A stretch of DNA of 64,000 bases from Microbacterium sp. cf046 (GTDB taxonomy: Bacteria > Actinomycetota > Actinomycetes > Actinomycetales > Microbacteriaceae), in NCBI RefSeq assembly GCF_900114345.1, contig NZ_FOZJ01000002.1:62001-126000 (forward strand), read 5' to 3'. This document shows, one piece after another, positions 25,555 through 34,731 of this stretch (positions within the stretch are counted from its first letter, which is position 1; every line of letters starts with the position of its first letter). Made by a program: the position numbers and the translations under genes. Under the pieces are notes generated by a model. That model did not search any database. It worked only from the letters and a program-made list of their open reading frames with translations, and was not told the origin of the DNA.

Positions 25555-26599
25555 CGAGCACTCCGACGCCGGTCCAGCCCGCCCGCACCGCGTCGACCTC
25601 CTCCGATCCCTCACCGTACTCCGCCTCGGCGGCGGTGAGGGTGGCGCGGGCGAAGGCACCGAAATCCGAGGTCGGCGCGAGTTCGCCCGTCGTGAGGGTG
25701 CGGTACCAGATCAGCCCGGCGCGCTCCCACGCGTTTCCCGCGAGCGCGCGCGCGGTCAGGTAGAACGCATGGTTCGGGATGCCGGAATTGATGTGCACGC
25801 CCCCGTTGTCGTCGGTGGTCTGCACGTAGTCGTCCATGTGCGCGGGCTGCGGGTCGCGACCGAGCACGTCATCGTCGTATGCGGTGCCCGGCGCGGCGAG
25901 CGACCTCAGCGCCACGCCCTGGACGGCCTCGGTGAAGATGCCCGCTCCGATGAGCCAGTCCGCCTCAGCCGCCGTCTGCCCGCGATGGTGCTGCTCGGTG
26001 AGCGCCCCGAACACGTCGGAGATCGACTCGTTGAGCGCGCCGGACTGCCCCTGATAGAGCAGCCCGCCCTCGAACTCGGTCACGCCGTGGGTGAGTTCGT
26101 GTGCGATGACGGTCAGCGATCCGGTGAAGCCGACGAAGACCTCGCCGTCGCCGTCGCCGAACACCATGCGCTCGCCGTTCCAGAACGCGTTGTCGTAGTC
26201 GCGTCCGTAATGGACGGTCGCCAGCAGCGGACTGCCGGCGCCGTCGATGCTGCTGCGCCGATAGGCGTCCCAGTAGAAGTCGAACGTCGCGCCGAGTCCG
26301 TCGAAGGCCTCATCCACCGCAGCGTCGCCTGTCGGCGGGTCGTCCTCGCCGCGCACCCGGACGCCGGGAAGGCGCTCGAGCCGGCGTGCATCCGAGATGG
26401 TGCGATCGGGTGCCGGCACGCCCTCGATCACGAGCGTTCCGGGCTCTTCGATCGACATGCGGATGCGCGAGCGCACCGAACGGTACTCGCGCGGAGCGTC
26501 GAGCGTCGCGCGGGCCGCCTGCGCCGCCCGCGCCCAGGTGGGCTCGCGTGCCGCAGCGATCCTGGCGAGCAGATACGGGGGGACGATCGCATGCGTCAT
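25532..26599 (-). CDS. Protealysin-like M4 (thermolysin family) metalloprotease
   Basis: Zinc endopeptidase precursor of 355 aa. The catalytic HELTHG starts at residue 167, the third zinc ligand is Glu191 in ALNESISD, and the transition-state His is in GGVHINSGIPNHAF. The short propeptide begins with VPPYLLARIA, the PPL-type motif of protealysin precursors, instead of the long thermolysin propeptide. There is no signal peptide, as in protealysins, which are often kept in the cytosol or leave by a non-classical route. TAGCCT (26606-26611, minus strand) lies 6 nt before the ATG. Co-transcribed with its inhibitor gene. Confidence 0.9.
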   Translation of the reverse strand: MTHAIVPPYLLARIAAAREPTWARAAQAARATLDAPREYRSVRSRIRMSIEEPGTLVIEGVPAPDRTISDARRLERLPGVRVRGEDDPPTGDAAVDEAFDGLGATFDFYWDAYRRSSIDGAGSPLLATVHYGRDYDNAFWNGERMVFGDGDGEVFVGFTGSLTVIAHELTHGVTEFEGGLLYQGQSGALNESISDVFGALTEQHHRGQTAAEADWLIGAGIFTEAVQGVALRSLAAPGTAYDDDVLGRDPQPAHMDDYVQTTDDNGGVHINSGIPNHAFYLTARALAGNAWERAGLIWYRTLTTGELAPTSDFGAFARATLTAAEAEYGEGSEEVDAVRAGWTGVGVLDDGPDSA

Positions 26600-26658
26600 G
26601 GTCCGAGGCTAACCCGCGCGCCCGACACCCGGCGCGGTGCCTAGCGAGCAGTCCGGGG

Positions 26659-27456
26659 TCAGCCGCCGGGTTCGATCACCGGGATCGAGGCGAGCAGACG
26701 ACGCGTGTAGGCGACCTGAGGCTGCTGGAGCACCTTCTCGGTCGGTCCCTCCTCGACGATGCGTCCGTCCTTCATCACGACCACCTCGTCGCAGAGGTTC
26801 TGCACGACGCCGATGTCGTGCGAGACCAGCACGAGGGTGAGTCCGTCGCGGATCCGCAGCTCGCTGAGCAGCTCGAGGATCTGCGCGCGCACCGTCACGT
26901 CGAGGGCCGACAGGGGCTCGTCGCCGACGAGCAGGCGGGGGCGATGCACGACCGCGCGGGCGATGGCGATCCGCTGACGCTGGCCGCCGGAGAACTCGTG
27001 CGGGAACCGGTCCGCCATCGCCGCTTCCAGGCCGACCTCTTCGAGCACCTGCCGCACGCGCGCCCGACGGTCGCCGTCGATCCCGAGCGCCCAGAGCGGC
27101 TCGCCCACGATGCGGCCCACGCTCATGCGCGGATCGAGGGACGCGTACGGATCCTGGAACACGATGCCGGTGTCGCGGCGCAGCCAGTGCAGGTCGTGCG
27201 CCCGCGCCGCGGCATCCACGGGTCGTCCGTCGAACTCGACCGTGCCCTCGCTGGGTGTGTCGAGGGCCAGCAGCAGGCGCACGAGCGTGGACTTGCCGGA
27301 GCCGGACTCGCCGATGATCCCGACCGCGGAGCCGCTGCGCACGTCCAGGTCCGCGTCGGCCAGCGCCGTCGTGTACGTCGTGCGCTCGAACAGGGCCGTC
27401 TTCGGCACCGGGTACCGGCGCGTGAGGCCCCGAGCGCGGACCAGGAACTCAGTCAT
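26659..27456 (-). CDS. Peptide/nickel-type ABC transporter ATP-binding protein (DppF/OppF-like)
   Basis: ATPase subunit of 265 aa: Walker [10 protein letters not shown] near residue 49, Q-loop [11 protein letters not shown], signature [14 protein letters not shown], Walker [13 protein letters not shown] and switch His in LVLVSHDIG. The early [12 protein letters not shown] and the YTRRLL C-terminal segment are typical of OppF/DppF. It is the last gene of a five-gene import operon and overlaps the previous ATPase by 8 bp. I start it at the ATG 27456; the longer frame upstream is only the overlap region. Powers uptake with the partner ATPase. Confidence 0.9.
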   Translation of the reverse strand: MTEFLVRARGLTRRYPVPKTALFERTTYTTALADADLDVRSGSAVGIIGESGSGKSTLVRLLLALDTPSEGTVEFDGRPVDAAARAHDLHWLRRDTGIVFQDPYASLDPRMSVGRIVGEPLWALGIDGDRRARVRQVLEEVGLEAAMADRFPHEFSGGQRQRIAIARAVVHRPRLLVGDEPLSALDVTVRAQILELLSELRIRDGLTLVLVSHDIGVVQNLCDEVVVMKDGRIVEEGPTEKVLQQPQVAYTRRLLASIPVIEPGG

Positions 27457-28297
27457 GCCGGCCTCCCTCGCCCGAGACCGGCCGTTCTCTCCGGGGCTCC
27501 GGCCCAGGCCAGCTGCTCGCCGGCGCGCGCCACAGGGTCGCCGTCGCATCGCGCAGCAGACCCTGCGCGACCACCGAGCCCGGTGCGGTCAGCAGCGTCG
27601 AGACGGGCGCCGATTCGATGACCCGGCCCTCGTCCAGCACGACACCGTGCGTGGCGATCTGCGAGAGCACCGCGAGGTCGTGGGTGATGAACACCAGCGA
27701 CATGCCGTCGTCCTCGACGAGCGAGAGCATCAGCTCGAGGATCTCGGACTGGATCGTGACATCCAGCGCGGTGGTCGGCTCGTCGGCGATCAGGAGGCGC
27801 GGGCGGCACGCGAGTGCCATGGCGATCGCGGCGCGCTGACGCTGGCCGCCGGAGAGCTGGTGCGGATACCTCGCCACGATGCGCTCCGGGTCGGGGAGGG
27901 CGACCCGCGACGCCTCGGCAACGGCTCGGGCGCGAGCCTCGGAGCGGGAGAGACCCTCATGGATGCGGACCGACTCGGCGATCTGTCGCCCGATGGTGCG
28001 GATCGGGTTGAGCGCGGTGCGCGGCTCCTGGAAGACGATCCCGATCTCATCCCCGCGCAGGGTCGCGAGCTCGCGGTCCGGCATGCCGATGAGCTCGCGG
28101 TCGTTCCAGCGGACGCTGCCCCCCGCCTCGGCGCCGTCGGGCAGCAGTCCGAGGATCGCGAGGGCGGTCAGCGACTTGCCCGATCCGGATTCCCCGATCA
28201 GGCCGACCCGGGCCCCGTCCGGCACGTCGAAGGACACGCCGTCCACGATGCGACGGCCGTCGATGTCCACCGTGAGGTCGCGCACTTCCAGGCTCAC
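27449..28297 (-). CDS. Peptide/nickel-type ABC transporter ATP-binding protein (DppD/OppD-like)
   Basis: ATPase subunit of 282 aa: Walker [12 protein letters not shown]-loop [12 protein letters not shown], signature [14 protein letters not shown], Walker [13 protein letters not shown] and [11 protein letters not shown]. The DppD/OppD-type pattern ([15 protein letters not shown]) is clear. GTG start overlaps the stop of the upstream permease (GTGA). The C-terminus after VAQGLLRD is short and lacks the usual Cys-rich C-terminal domain of OppD/DppD that in some homologues binds an iron-sulfur cluster, so this is a slightly reduced version. Confidence 0.9.
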   Translation of the reverse strand: MSLEVRDLTVDIDGRRIVDGVSFDVPDGARVGLIGESGSGKSLTALAILGLLPDGAEAGGSVRWNDRELIGMPDRELATLRGDEIGIVFQEPRTALNPIRTIGRQIAESVRIHEGLSRSEARARAVAEASRVALPDPERIVARYPHQLSGGQRQRAAIAMALACRPRLLIADEPTTALDVTIQSEILELMLSLVEDDGMSLVFITHDLAVLSQIATHGVVLDEGRVIESAPVSTLLTAPGSVVAQGLLRDATATLWRAPASSWPGPEPRRERPVSGEGGRHD

Positions 28298-29187
28298 GCG
28301 ACCACCTCCGGGACGTGCCGGATCGCCCCACGAGGCGGATGCAGGGGGTCGCGGCCCCGCGAGAGGGTGGGGTCGGTCGCCTCGCGCAGCGCGTCGCCGA
28401 GGAGGTTCAGCCCCAGGACGGTGAAGGTGATGGCCAGCCCGGGCCACAGGACCGACAGGGGATAGACCGTGATGTACTGCTGCAGCTCGGCCAGCAGAAG
28501 TCCCCAGGACGGCTCGGTCACCGGGGCTCCGAATCCGAGGTAGGACAGGCCCGCCTCCGCGAGCACCGCGACCGCCATTCCCCATGACAGCTGGACGATG
28601 AAGACCGGCGCCACATTCGGCAGGAGATGCCGCCAGAGATTCTGCATCGGCGAGAGACCGGACGCGCGGCCGGCGAGCACGAAGTCGCTGTGCAGCACGC
28701 GGCGCAGCTCGGGTCTGGTCACGCGCGCGATGTTGACGCCGAAGCCGATGCCGACCGACCAGATCACGACCGCGAGCGAGCCGCCCCAGACGGCGCTGAT
28801 CATCATCGCGATGATCAGCACGGGGAAGGCGATCAGGATGTCGACGAAGACGGCCACCGACTCCCGCATCCAGCGCGCGGTGAGTGCTCCGAGCGCCGCG
28901 AGGGCCACCCCGATCACCGTGGCGATCACGCCGGCGCCGACGGCGACGATCACGGTCGTGCGGGAGCCGGCCATGAGCAGACTCAGGATGTCGCGACCGG
29001 ACCCGTCAGTGCCCAGCAGGTGCGGCCAGCCGGGGAGCGCCCACCGTTCCGCGATGTTCACCTGCCGCGGGTCGAACGGCGTCCAGAACAGGGAGACGAT
29101 CGCAGTGACGACGACGACGGCGATCACGATGAGTCCGAAGCGGCCGGTGGACAGGCTCCACAGGCGCCGCAGCCATCCCCACCTCAT
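28294..29187 (-). CDS. ABC transporter permease (DppC-like)
   Basis: Inner-membrane permease of 297 aa with about 6 helices. The N-terminal membrane segment, periplasmic HLLGTDGSGRDILSLLMAGSRTT and the cytoplasmic EAA loop RASGLSPMQNLWRHLLPN are standard for the BPD_transp_1 DppC class. ATG at 29187 overlaps the stop of the DppB-like gene (ATGA) and its own stop overlaps the next start (GTGA), so all subunits are translationally coupled. Confidence 0.9.
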   Translation of the reverse strand: MRWGWLRRLWSLSTGRFGLIVIAVVVVTAIVSLFWTPFDPRQVNIAERWALPGWPHLLGTDGSGRDILSLLMAGSRTTVIVAVGAGVIATVIGVALAALGALTARWMRESVAVFVDILIAFPVLIIAMMISAVWGGSLAVVIWSVGIGFGVNIARVTRPELRRVLHSDFVLAGRASGLSPMQNLWRHLLPNVAPVFIVQLSWGMAVAVLAEAGLSYLGFGAPVTEPSWGLLLAELQQYITVYPLSVLWPGLAITFTVLGLNLLGDALREATDPTLSRGRDPLHPPRGAIRHVPEVVA

Positions 29188-30134
29188 GACGCCTCCCGCT
29201 GGCGGGGATCGATCACGCGGTGCACGAGATCGACGACGAATCCGACGACGAGCACGAATCCGGTCAGCACGAGGAGCTCGCCCTGCACTTTCGGCAGGTC
29301 TCGCGCGCTGACGTCGGCGACCAGCATCCGTCCGATTCCCGGCAGGGAGAACAGCTGCTCGATCACCACCGCCCCGACGATGATGCCGGCGACCTGCAGG
29401 CCGAGGACGGTGATGACCGAGAGGCCGACATTCGGCAGTCCGTGGCGGATGAGCGCCGCATTGCGGGTCAGCCCCTTCGCGGCGGCAGTCCGGACGTAAT
29501 CCTGACCGACCGCCTGCATCGTCGCGCTGCGCACGAACCGCATGAGCATCGCTCCCTCGACGATGCCGATCGTCAGGGCCGGCAGCAGGAGCGACCGGAA
29601 GGCGGCGGCGGGGTCGTTCCATCCCGCGCGCGGGAAGCCCTGTGCGGGCAGCCAGCCGAGCCAGACCGCGAACACGACGACGAGCATCATGCCCGCCCAG
29701 ACGACGGGCACCGCGGCCAGCGCCTGCGCGCCCACGCTCAAGGCGGTGCCGCCGCCGCGACGCCGGCGCATCGCCGAGATCACACCGAGCGGGATGCTGA
29801 AGAGGATCGCGATCGTGAGCGCCATGATGCCGAGCGGGACGGTCACCTGCGCCTTCTGCGCCAGCTCGGAGGTCACGCTCGAGCCGGTCAGCAGGGACGA
29901 GCCCAGATCACCGCGGAAGACCCCGCCGATCCAGTCCAGATACTGGGCCGGGAGCGGCTGGTTCAGTCCCAGTCGCTCCCGGATGGCCTCGATCTGCTCG
30001 GGCGTGCTGTTGGTGCCGGCGATCAGCTGTGCGATGTCACCGGGCAGCACCCGCAGGGTGAGGAAGATCAGCACGCTGGCGACGAGGAGCCCGAGCAGGA
30101 GCAGGGCCGATCGCGTCAGCGTGTAGCGGATCAC
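29184..30134 (-). CDS. ABC transporter permease (DppB-like)
   Basis: Inner-membrane permease of 316 aa. The start MIRYTLTRSALLLLGLLVASVLIF is a typical first helix; the family motif LPGDIAQLIAG follows, then the EAA loop TAAAKGLTRNAALIRHGLPN and the GAVVIEQLFSLPGIGRML signature of the DppB class. The GTG start overlaps the stop of the substrate-binding protein gene (GTGA). It should pair with the DppC-like permease to form the channel. Confidence 0.9.
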   Translation of the reverse strand: MIRYTLTRSALLLLGLLVASVLIFLTLRVLPGDIAQLIAGTNSTPEQIEAIRERLGLNQPLPAQYLDWIGGVFRGDLGSSLLTGSSVTSELAQKAQVTVPLGIMALTIAILFSIPLGVISAMRRRRGGGTALSVGAQALAAVPVVWAGMMLVVVFAVWLGWLPAQGFPRAGWNDPAAAFRSLLLPALTIGIVEGAMLMRFVRSATMQAVGQDYVRTAAAKGLTRNAALIRHGLPNVGLSVITVLGLQVAGIIVGAVVIEQLFSLPGIGRMLVADVSARDLPKVQGELLVLTGFVLVVGFVVDLVHRVIDPRQREAS

Positions 30135-31642
30135 CCGTTGCTCTTGGCGAGCTCTGCGAGATTGAGCCGCTCGTTGACGTTGATCGAGGGCATACCCGTG
30201 ATGTTAGTGCCGACGGCGACGACGGAGGCGCCGTTGTAGAGCCAGTCGCCGGCGGCGTCCTCGGACACGATGCGTGCGGCCTGGGCGAGCAGGTCGGCCG
30301 CTTCGGCTTCGTCGGTGGCGGCGAGGGACTGCGCGTAGAGGTCCTGGACTTCGGGGTTGTCGTAGGTGAAGTAGTAGTCCGGGTTGGCCCAGTTCTCGAA
30401 GTCGTGCGCTTCGGTGTGCAGGACGAAGCTGAGGTCGTAGTCCTTGTTGACGTAGACGTCGTTGAGCCAGGTCGGGAAGTCGACCGAGTTGACCTGCAGG
30501 GTGATGCCGACCTCGTTTAGGTCCGAGACGAGGATCTGCGGGATGGTGGTGGAGTAGAAGCTCGGGATGGTCAGGGTCAGGGTGAGGTCCTCCACTCCGG
30601 CTTCGGCCAGCAGCGCCTTGGCCGCTTCGGGGTCGTACGGGGCGACATCGGACAGGTCCTGGAATCCGGGATCCAGCGACGGGATGGGGCCGTACAGGGT
30701 TTCGCCGGAGGCGAGCGCCTCGACGAACGCGTCGTGGTCGATGGCCTGGCGGATCGCCTGGCGGACCCGCTTGTCGGCGAGCGGGCTGCCCGGTGCCTGG
30801 TTGAACGCGAGGGTGCCCTTGTCGGTGGACGCACCGAGGACGAGCGCGAACTCGCCGGTGGCCTCGATCTGCTCCTTCAGATTCGCGTCGAACCCGGTGA
30901 CCGCGTCGACCTCGCCGGCGAGCGCGGCATTGAGCGCGGCCTGGTTGTCGGGGATGTACGCGAATACGATCTCGGCGACCTGGGCCTTGTCGCCCCAGTA
31001 GGCGTCGTTGCGGGCGAACGTGATGCTGTCGCCCTGCTTCCAGCTGGACAGGGTGAACGGTCCGGTGCCGTTCGCCTTGGTCTGGTAGTCGACCGTGTCG
31101 CCTTCCTTCAGGATCAGTCCGGCGCGCCCGGTCAGGTTCCACAGCAGGCTCGAGTCCGGCTCGGTGAGGGTCAGGGTGATCTCCTGCCCCTCCGCCGTGA
31201 TGGTGGCCACGTTCGCGAGCCGCGCCGAGTCCCGCCACTCCGGGGTGTTCTTGCGCGTCGTCAGCGACCACACCACGTCCTGCGGGGTCAGCTCCTGCCC
31301 ATCGTGGAACAGGACCCCTTCACGCAGCGTGAACGTGTAGGTCAGGCCGTCGTCGGAGACCGTCCAGTCCTCGGCCAGCGCGGGGACGATGTCCTGCTCC
31401 GGGGTGCGCGAGACCAGCCCCTGGTAGATGTTGTCGACCAGGATCTGATCCAGCGCCGCACCCGCCGTCTCGCGGATGTCGAGGTTGCCCGGCTCGAGCA
31501 CGAGCCGGATCACGGCCGACGCGTCGGTGTCCGGCTCCGCCGTGGTCGTCGCATCGGGCGTCGACCCACCCGTGCAGGCGGTGAGCAGAAGCGCTCCGGC
31601 GGCGAGCAGGGCGGTGGCGGCAAGAGCGGTGCGGCGAAGCAT
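30131..31642 (-). CDS. ABC transporter substrate-binding lipoprotein (SBP_bac_5)
   Basis: Extracellular solute-binding protein of 503 aa. The signal peptide ends in the lipobox LLTAC, so the mature protein is a lipoprotein anchored by Cys near residue 23. The body has the family segments DDGLTYTFTLREGVLFHDG, NGTGPFTLSSWKQGDSITF and VRQAIRQAIDHDAFVEAL. Such proteins bind peptides, nickel or opines; the ligand is not predictable. ATG at 31642 is preferred over 31663 because GAAAGGA lies 5 nt upstream. First gene of the five-gene operon, with a promoter-like pair at 31725-31752. Confidence 0.9.
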   Translation of the reverse strand: MLRRTALAATALLAAGALLLTACTGGSTPDATTTAEPDTDASAVIRLVLEPGNLDIRETAGAALDQILVDNIYQGLVSRTPEQDIVPALAEDWTVSDDGLTYTFTLREGVLFHDGQELTPQDVVWSLTTRKNTPEWRDSARLANVATITAEGQEITLTLTEPDSSLLWNLTGRAGLILKEGDTVDYQTKANGTGPFTLSSWKQGDSITFARNDAYWGDKAQVAEIVFAYIPDNQAALNAALAGEVDAVTGFDANLKEQIEATGEFALVLGASTDKGTLAFNQAPGSPLADKRVRQAIRQAIDHDAFVEALASGETLYGPIPSLDPGFQDLSDVAPYDPEAAKALLAEAGVEDLTLTLTIPSFYSTTIPQILVSDLNEVGITLQVNSVDFPTWLNDVYVNKDYDLSFVLHTEAHDFENWANPDYYFTYDNPEVQDLYAQSLAATDEAEAADLLAQAARIVSEDAAGDWLYNGASVVAVGTNITGMPSINVNERLNLAELAKSNG

Positions 31643-31724
31643 GGGGGTCCTTTCGGAGGTCATCCGTTGCTGTGCGGATGCCTCGGGCGGCGATCCTGAG
31701 GATCTCAGGTCGGTCCGATAGTCC

Positions 31725-31752
31725 AGCCTAGAGAACGCCCGAACCTGGTCAG
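31725..31752 (-). promoter_or_regulatory. Candidate promoter of the ABC importer operon
   Basis: On the minus strand, -35-like CTGACC (31752-31747) and -10 TAGGCT (31730-31725) are separated by 16 nt. Transcription from here would give a 5' leader of about 75 nt before the ATG at 31642. Confidence 0.5.
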
Positions 31753-31782
31753 GCGCCCGCTACATGGAACGCAATACAAGCG

Positions 31783-32721
31783 TTAACCGTTCCCCGAGAA
31801 CGTCCGGAGGCGCGCGCCGAGTTCCACAGGCACCTCCTCCTGGACGTTGTGACCGGAGGAGACGACGGCGAGGGATGCGGCCGGCACCCTTTCCTGGAAC
31901 TGTGCGGCGTTCTCGTCCGTGACATAGCCGTGGTCGCCGCGGATGAGCGTGATCGGGGCGCTGACAGCGGCGAGATCGTCCCATCCCGTCTCCGAGAGCA
32001 CCGACGAGACGGCATCCTGCTGCGCCGCGGCGGCCGCGGCGAACTCGGGCGAGGCTGCCATCGCCGCGGACAGGTGCGCGAAGTGATGCTTCCACTCCAC
32101 CCGCCCGTCCGGCCGGATCCGCGAGTTGAAGTACACGCCCCGCTCGGCGGCCTTGCGCGTGCCGCCCAGGCCGAAGGCGAGCGCGCGATCGACGAGCTCG
32201 TCGCGCGTCGCCCAGTCGGTCGGCCCTGCGAAGAACTCGCGGATCTGCGTCGGGCCCGCGTTCGGATCGACCCCGGGCGTGATGTCGATGATCACCAGCT
32301 CACGCACCAGATCGGGTCGGGATGCCGCCAAGGCGGCCGCCGTCAAGCCGCCGAGGGACTGCCCGACCAGCAGCTGCGGTCCGCTCGTCCACGTCTCCAT
32401 CCCGATGGCCACGTCGGGTGCGAGCACTCGGCCGGTGTACGCGAAATCGGGGCGCCACGACGAGTCACCGTGGCCGGGCAGGTCGATCGCGAGGGCCGGC
32501 AGGCCGAGGGCCAGGATCGTCGTGTCCCATGTATGCGCGTTCAGCCCGGCCCCGTGCAGGAAGGTCACGACCGGAGGCGCATCGCCATACCGCAGCGCGC
32601 TCAGGCTCCGTCCGTCGGGGAGCGTGAGTCCGACGCGCTCGCCGCGCGGGATCGGCTCATCGATGCCGAAGTCGGCGGCCTGACCGGCCAGGAAGGAAAA
32701 CTCGTCGACGGGTTCGCTCAC
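31783..32721 (-). CDS. Alpha/beta hydrolase
   Basis: Hydrolase of 312 aa with the alpha/beta fold: oxyanion segment TFLHGAGLNAHTWD, DLPGHGDSSWRPD, nucleophile elbow LLVGQSLGGLTAAALAA, acid in LIRGDHGYVTDEN and His in SSGHNVQEEVP. Substrate unknown. I start it at the GTG 32721; CAGAAT lies 6 nt upstream, a variant of the leaderless hexamer, and the longer frame would run into the divergent AhpD-like gene's promoter. Starts are 56 bp apart back-to-back. Confidence 0.83.
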   Translation of the reverse strand: MSEPVDEFSFLAGQAADFGIDEPIPRGERVGLTLPDGRSLSALRYGDAPPVVTFLHGAGLNAHTWDTTILALGLPALAIDLPGHGDSSWRPDFAYTGRVLAPDVAIGMETWTSGPQLLVGQSLGGLTAAALAASRPDLVRELVIIDITPGVDPNAGPTQIREFFAGPTDWATRDELVDRALAFGLGGTRKAAERGVYFNSRIRPDGRVEWKHHFAHLSAAMAASPEFAAAAAAQQDAVSSVLSETGWDDLAAVSAPITLIRGDHGYVTDENAAQFQERVPAASLAVVSSGHNVQEEVPVELGARLRTFSGNG

Positions 32722-32777
32722 CCTGTCATTCTGCCCTTGCCCGGTCCTCTCCGCGGACGGCTCGGTAGGCTGGCGCA

Positions 32778-33287
32778 ATGAGCGAACTCGCCCGCGTGCA
32801 CCTGTCGAAGTCTGCTCCGGAGGCCTACAAGACGCTTGCCGCGTTCTCGAAGGCGGTGGGCGCGATCGCCGAAGAGGCAGAGGTGGATGCGCGGCTCAAA
32901 GAGCTGGTTCAGATCCACGTCTCGCAGCTGAACGGGTGCGCGTTCTGTGTGCGCGTGCACGTCGAGCGGGCGTCCAAGGCAGGGGTCACGGCCGACACGA
33001 TCGCGCAGATTCCGGTGTGGCGTGAGTCCGGGGTCTTCTCCGAGCGCGAGCGCGCCGGACTGGAACTGGCCGAGTGCTTCACCTTCATCCACGAGGACGG
33101 CGTCCCCGACGATGTCTACAACCGGGTGGGCGCCATCCTGAGCGAACGCGAGTACGTGGGCCTGAGCTGGATCCTGGTCTCGATCAACGCCTTCAACCGG
33201 GTCGCCATCGCGGGACGCTACGGCGTCCCCCCGCGCGAGGACCTGGTGGGAGAGGACCGGGACGCCGCCACGGGCGCGGCGTGGTGA
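32778..33287 (+). CDS. Carboxymuconolactone decarboxylase/AhpD-like family protein
   Basis: Protein of 169 aa with the AhpD-type redox motif LNGCAFCVRVH (CXXC plus downstream His), residues about 53-62, and FNRVAIAGRYGV at the end. Members act as alkylhydroperoxidases or thiol reductants; real muconolactone decarboxylase activity is unlikely because the CXXC pair is that of AhpD. TAGGCT (32766-32771) is 6 nt before the ATG. Its stop overlaps the start of the phosphatase gene (GTGA), so the two are co-translated. Confidence 0.85.
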   Translation: MSELARVHLSKSAPEAYKTLAAFSKAVGAIAEEAEVDARLKELVQIHVSQLNGCAFCVRVHVERASKAGVTADTIAQIPVWRESGVFSERERAGLELAECFTFIHEDGVPDDVYNRVGAILSEREYVGLSWILVSINAFNRVAIAGRYGVPPREDLVGEDRDAATGAAW

Positions 33288-34027
33288 GCACGCCCGGCGA
33301 CCCCGTCGTACCCGGCGCCGTCAACTTCCGCGACGTCGGGGGACTTCCCGCCGGGACCGACCGGACCAGGTGGGGCGTGCTCTATCGCTCCGGCAATCTC
33401 GCCCGGCTCGACCCCGACGGCGTCGCCGCGCTCGGGGGTCTCGGCATCCGTCACATCATCGATCTCCGCGCCGACGAGGAGGTGGCGCATGCGCCCAGCC
33501 GAGTGGGTGGCCTGGAACTCACCACGTTGCGGGTGCCGCTGTTCCTGGGCTCGGTTGCGTCGTTCTTCGCGGACGACATCTCTCTCGATGAGATGTACCG
33601 GCGGCTCGTAGAGGACTCCGCGGATCGCGTGGTCGAGGTCGTGCGGGGGATCGCGGCCGCGCAGCCCGTCCTCGTCCACTGCACGGTCGGCAAGGACCGC
33701 ACCGGTGTCACGGTCGCCCTCGCGCTCGCCGCTGCGGGCGTGGACCACGACGCCGTGGTCGCCGACTACGCGCGCACCGAGTCCCTCCTCCCGAAATGGC
33801 GGAACCGGCGCATCGTCGCCCGGCTGCGCACCCTGCATCCCGAGGCGGTTCATCTCGAGGACCTCGCGACCAGATCTCCCGCGGCCGTCATGCAGGGTCT
33901 GCTCGACGCGATCACCACGCAGCACGGATCCGTTGGCGGCTACCTTCGCGCCAACGGACTCACCACGGCGGAGATCGATGCCCTGCGACAGGCGCTGATC
34001 GATCCCGGCCCGACCTCGGCCGACTGA
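33284..34027 (+). CDS. Tyrosine-protein phosphatase (Y_phosphatase3 family)
   Basis: Phosphatase of 247 aa. N-terminal NFRDVGGLP and GVLYRSGNLARL precede the P-loop HCTVGKDRTG, the CX5R active site with Cys near residue 128, as in MptpB-like dual-specificity or lipid phosphatases. Substrates may be phosphotyrosine or phosphoinositide-like. GTG start overlaps the upstream AhpD-like gene (GTGA). No signal peptide is visible, so a cytoplasmic role is likely unless it is exported by a non-classical route. Confidence 0.88.
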   Translation: MSTPGDPVVPGAVNFRDVGGLPAGTDRTRWGVLYRSGNLARLDPDGVAALGGLGIRHIIDLRADEEVAHAPSRVGGLELTTLRVPLFLGSVASFFADDISLDEMYRRLVEDSADRVVEVVRGIAAAQPVLVHCTVGKDRTGVTVALALAAAGVDHDAVVADYARTESLLPKWRNRRIVARLRTLHPEAVHLEDLATRSPAAVMQGLLDAITTQHGSVGGYLRANGLTTAEIDALRQALIDPGPTSAD

Positions 34028-34040
34028 CTCACAGCGTAAG

Positions 34041-34073
34041 CAAGGTTAGGCAACCCTTCGTTCGCGCTATAGT
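34041..34073 (+). promoter_or_regulatory. Candidate IdeR/DtxR iron box and promoter of the SIP gene
   Basis: AAGGTTAGGCAACCCTT lies within 34041-34059 and matches about 13 of 19 positions of the known DtxR/IdeR box consensus, including a continuous AGGTTAGGC. It is followed by -10 TATAGT (34068-34073), so a bound repressor would block the promoter. Confidence 0.55.
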
Positions 34074-34082
34074 TGAAGGGCC

Positions 34083-34547
34083 ATGTCACATACCACCGAG
34101 CACAACGCCGCAGCCTGCCGCTCCTTGCGGCACACGCGCGTGCAGCACCTGATCACGGCCGACGAGTCGTCGCTGGCCGAGCTCGAGGCGCTGCTGGCGA
34201 CGCTGCCGATCTGCTCGACGGGCCGTGTGTTCATCGAGATCCCGGACGCCGCATGGCTTACCGAGCTCGATGCGCCGAGTCGCATGGTCGTCACCTGGCT
34301 CGACCGCGCCGCCCGCACCGGGGAGCCCGGTTCGGGTCGCAGTTGCGCGCCCGGCCAGGCCCTGGCACGCGCCGTGAACGCGTGGGCCGACGAGATGCTC
34401 TGCGAGGACGACGACCACACGCGGATCTTCCTCATGGGCGGATACCTGGGCACGGCCGACATCGTCGACCACCTCACGAGCCGTCGTGGAGTCGCCGCCG
34501 AGGCGATCCACACGCCTGCACGCTTCGGGCTCGCCACCGCGCGTTGA
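34083..34547 (+). CDS. Stand-alone SIP-domain protein, probable iron-related
   Basis: Protein of 154 aa resembling only the C-terminal NAD(P)H-binding half of siderophore-interacting (ferric-siderophore reductase) proteins: VFIEIPDAAWLTELD, MVVTWLDRAARTGEPGSG, and RIFLMGGYLGTADIVDHLTSRRGV. The FAD-binding N-terminal half is absent, and no frameshift remnant is seen upstream. How it would work without flavin is unknown; it may partner another reductase. An iron-box-like site and TATAGT promoter lie 10-42 nt upstream, supporting an iron-starvation role. Start ATG has no good SD. Confidence 0.65.
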   Translation: MSHTTEHNAAACRSLRHTRVQHLITADESSLAELEALLATLPICSTGRVFIEIPDAAWLTELDAPSRMVVTWLDRAARTGEPGSGRSCAPGQALARAVNAWADEMLCEDDDHTRIFLMGGYLGTADIVDHLTSRRGVAAEAIHTPARFGLATAR

Positions 34548-34629
34548 CTCCTCACGCTCGCGACCGTGCCCCGTCGCGTGCACCGTCGTTCAGCGGGCCG
34601 CGCGTGAGCGTCGTCGCGTCCGAGGGGTC

Positions 34630-34658
34630 TTGTCCCGGTATTGCAGCGGTGCTAGACA
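34630..34658 (+). promoter_or_regulatory. Candidate promoter of the small secreted protein gene
   Basis: -35 TTGTCC (34630-34635), 17-nt spacer, -10 TAGACA (34653-34658). The leader would be about 65 nt, containing an alternating GC run at 34702-34713. The rest of the 184-bp gap (34548-34731) shows nothing else recognisable. Confidence 0.5.
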
Positions 34659-34731
34659 TGCCGCAGTCGACTTCTGGGGACCGACAGCGAGCGTGAATTG
34701 GGGCGCGCGCGCGTGAGTGTGTGGAGTTGCA

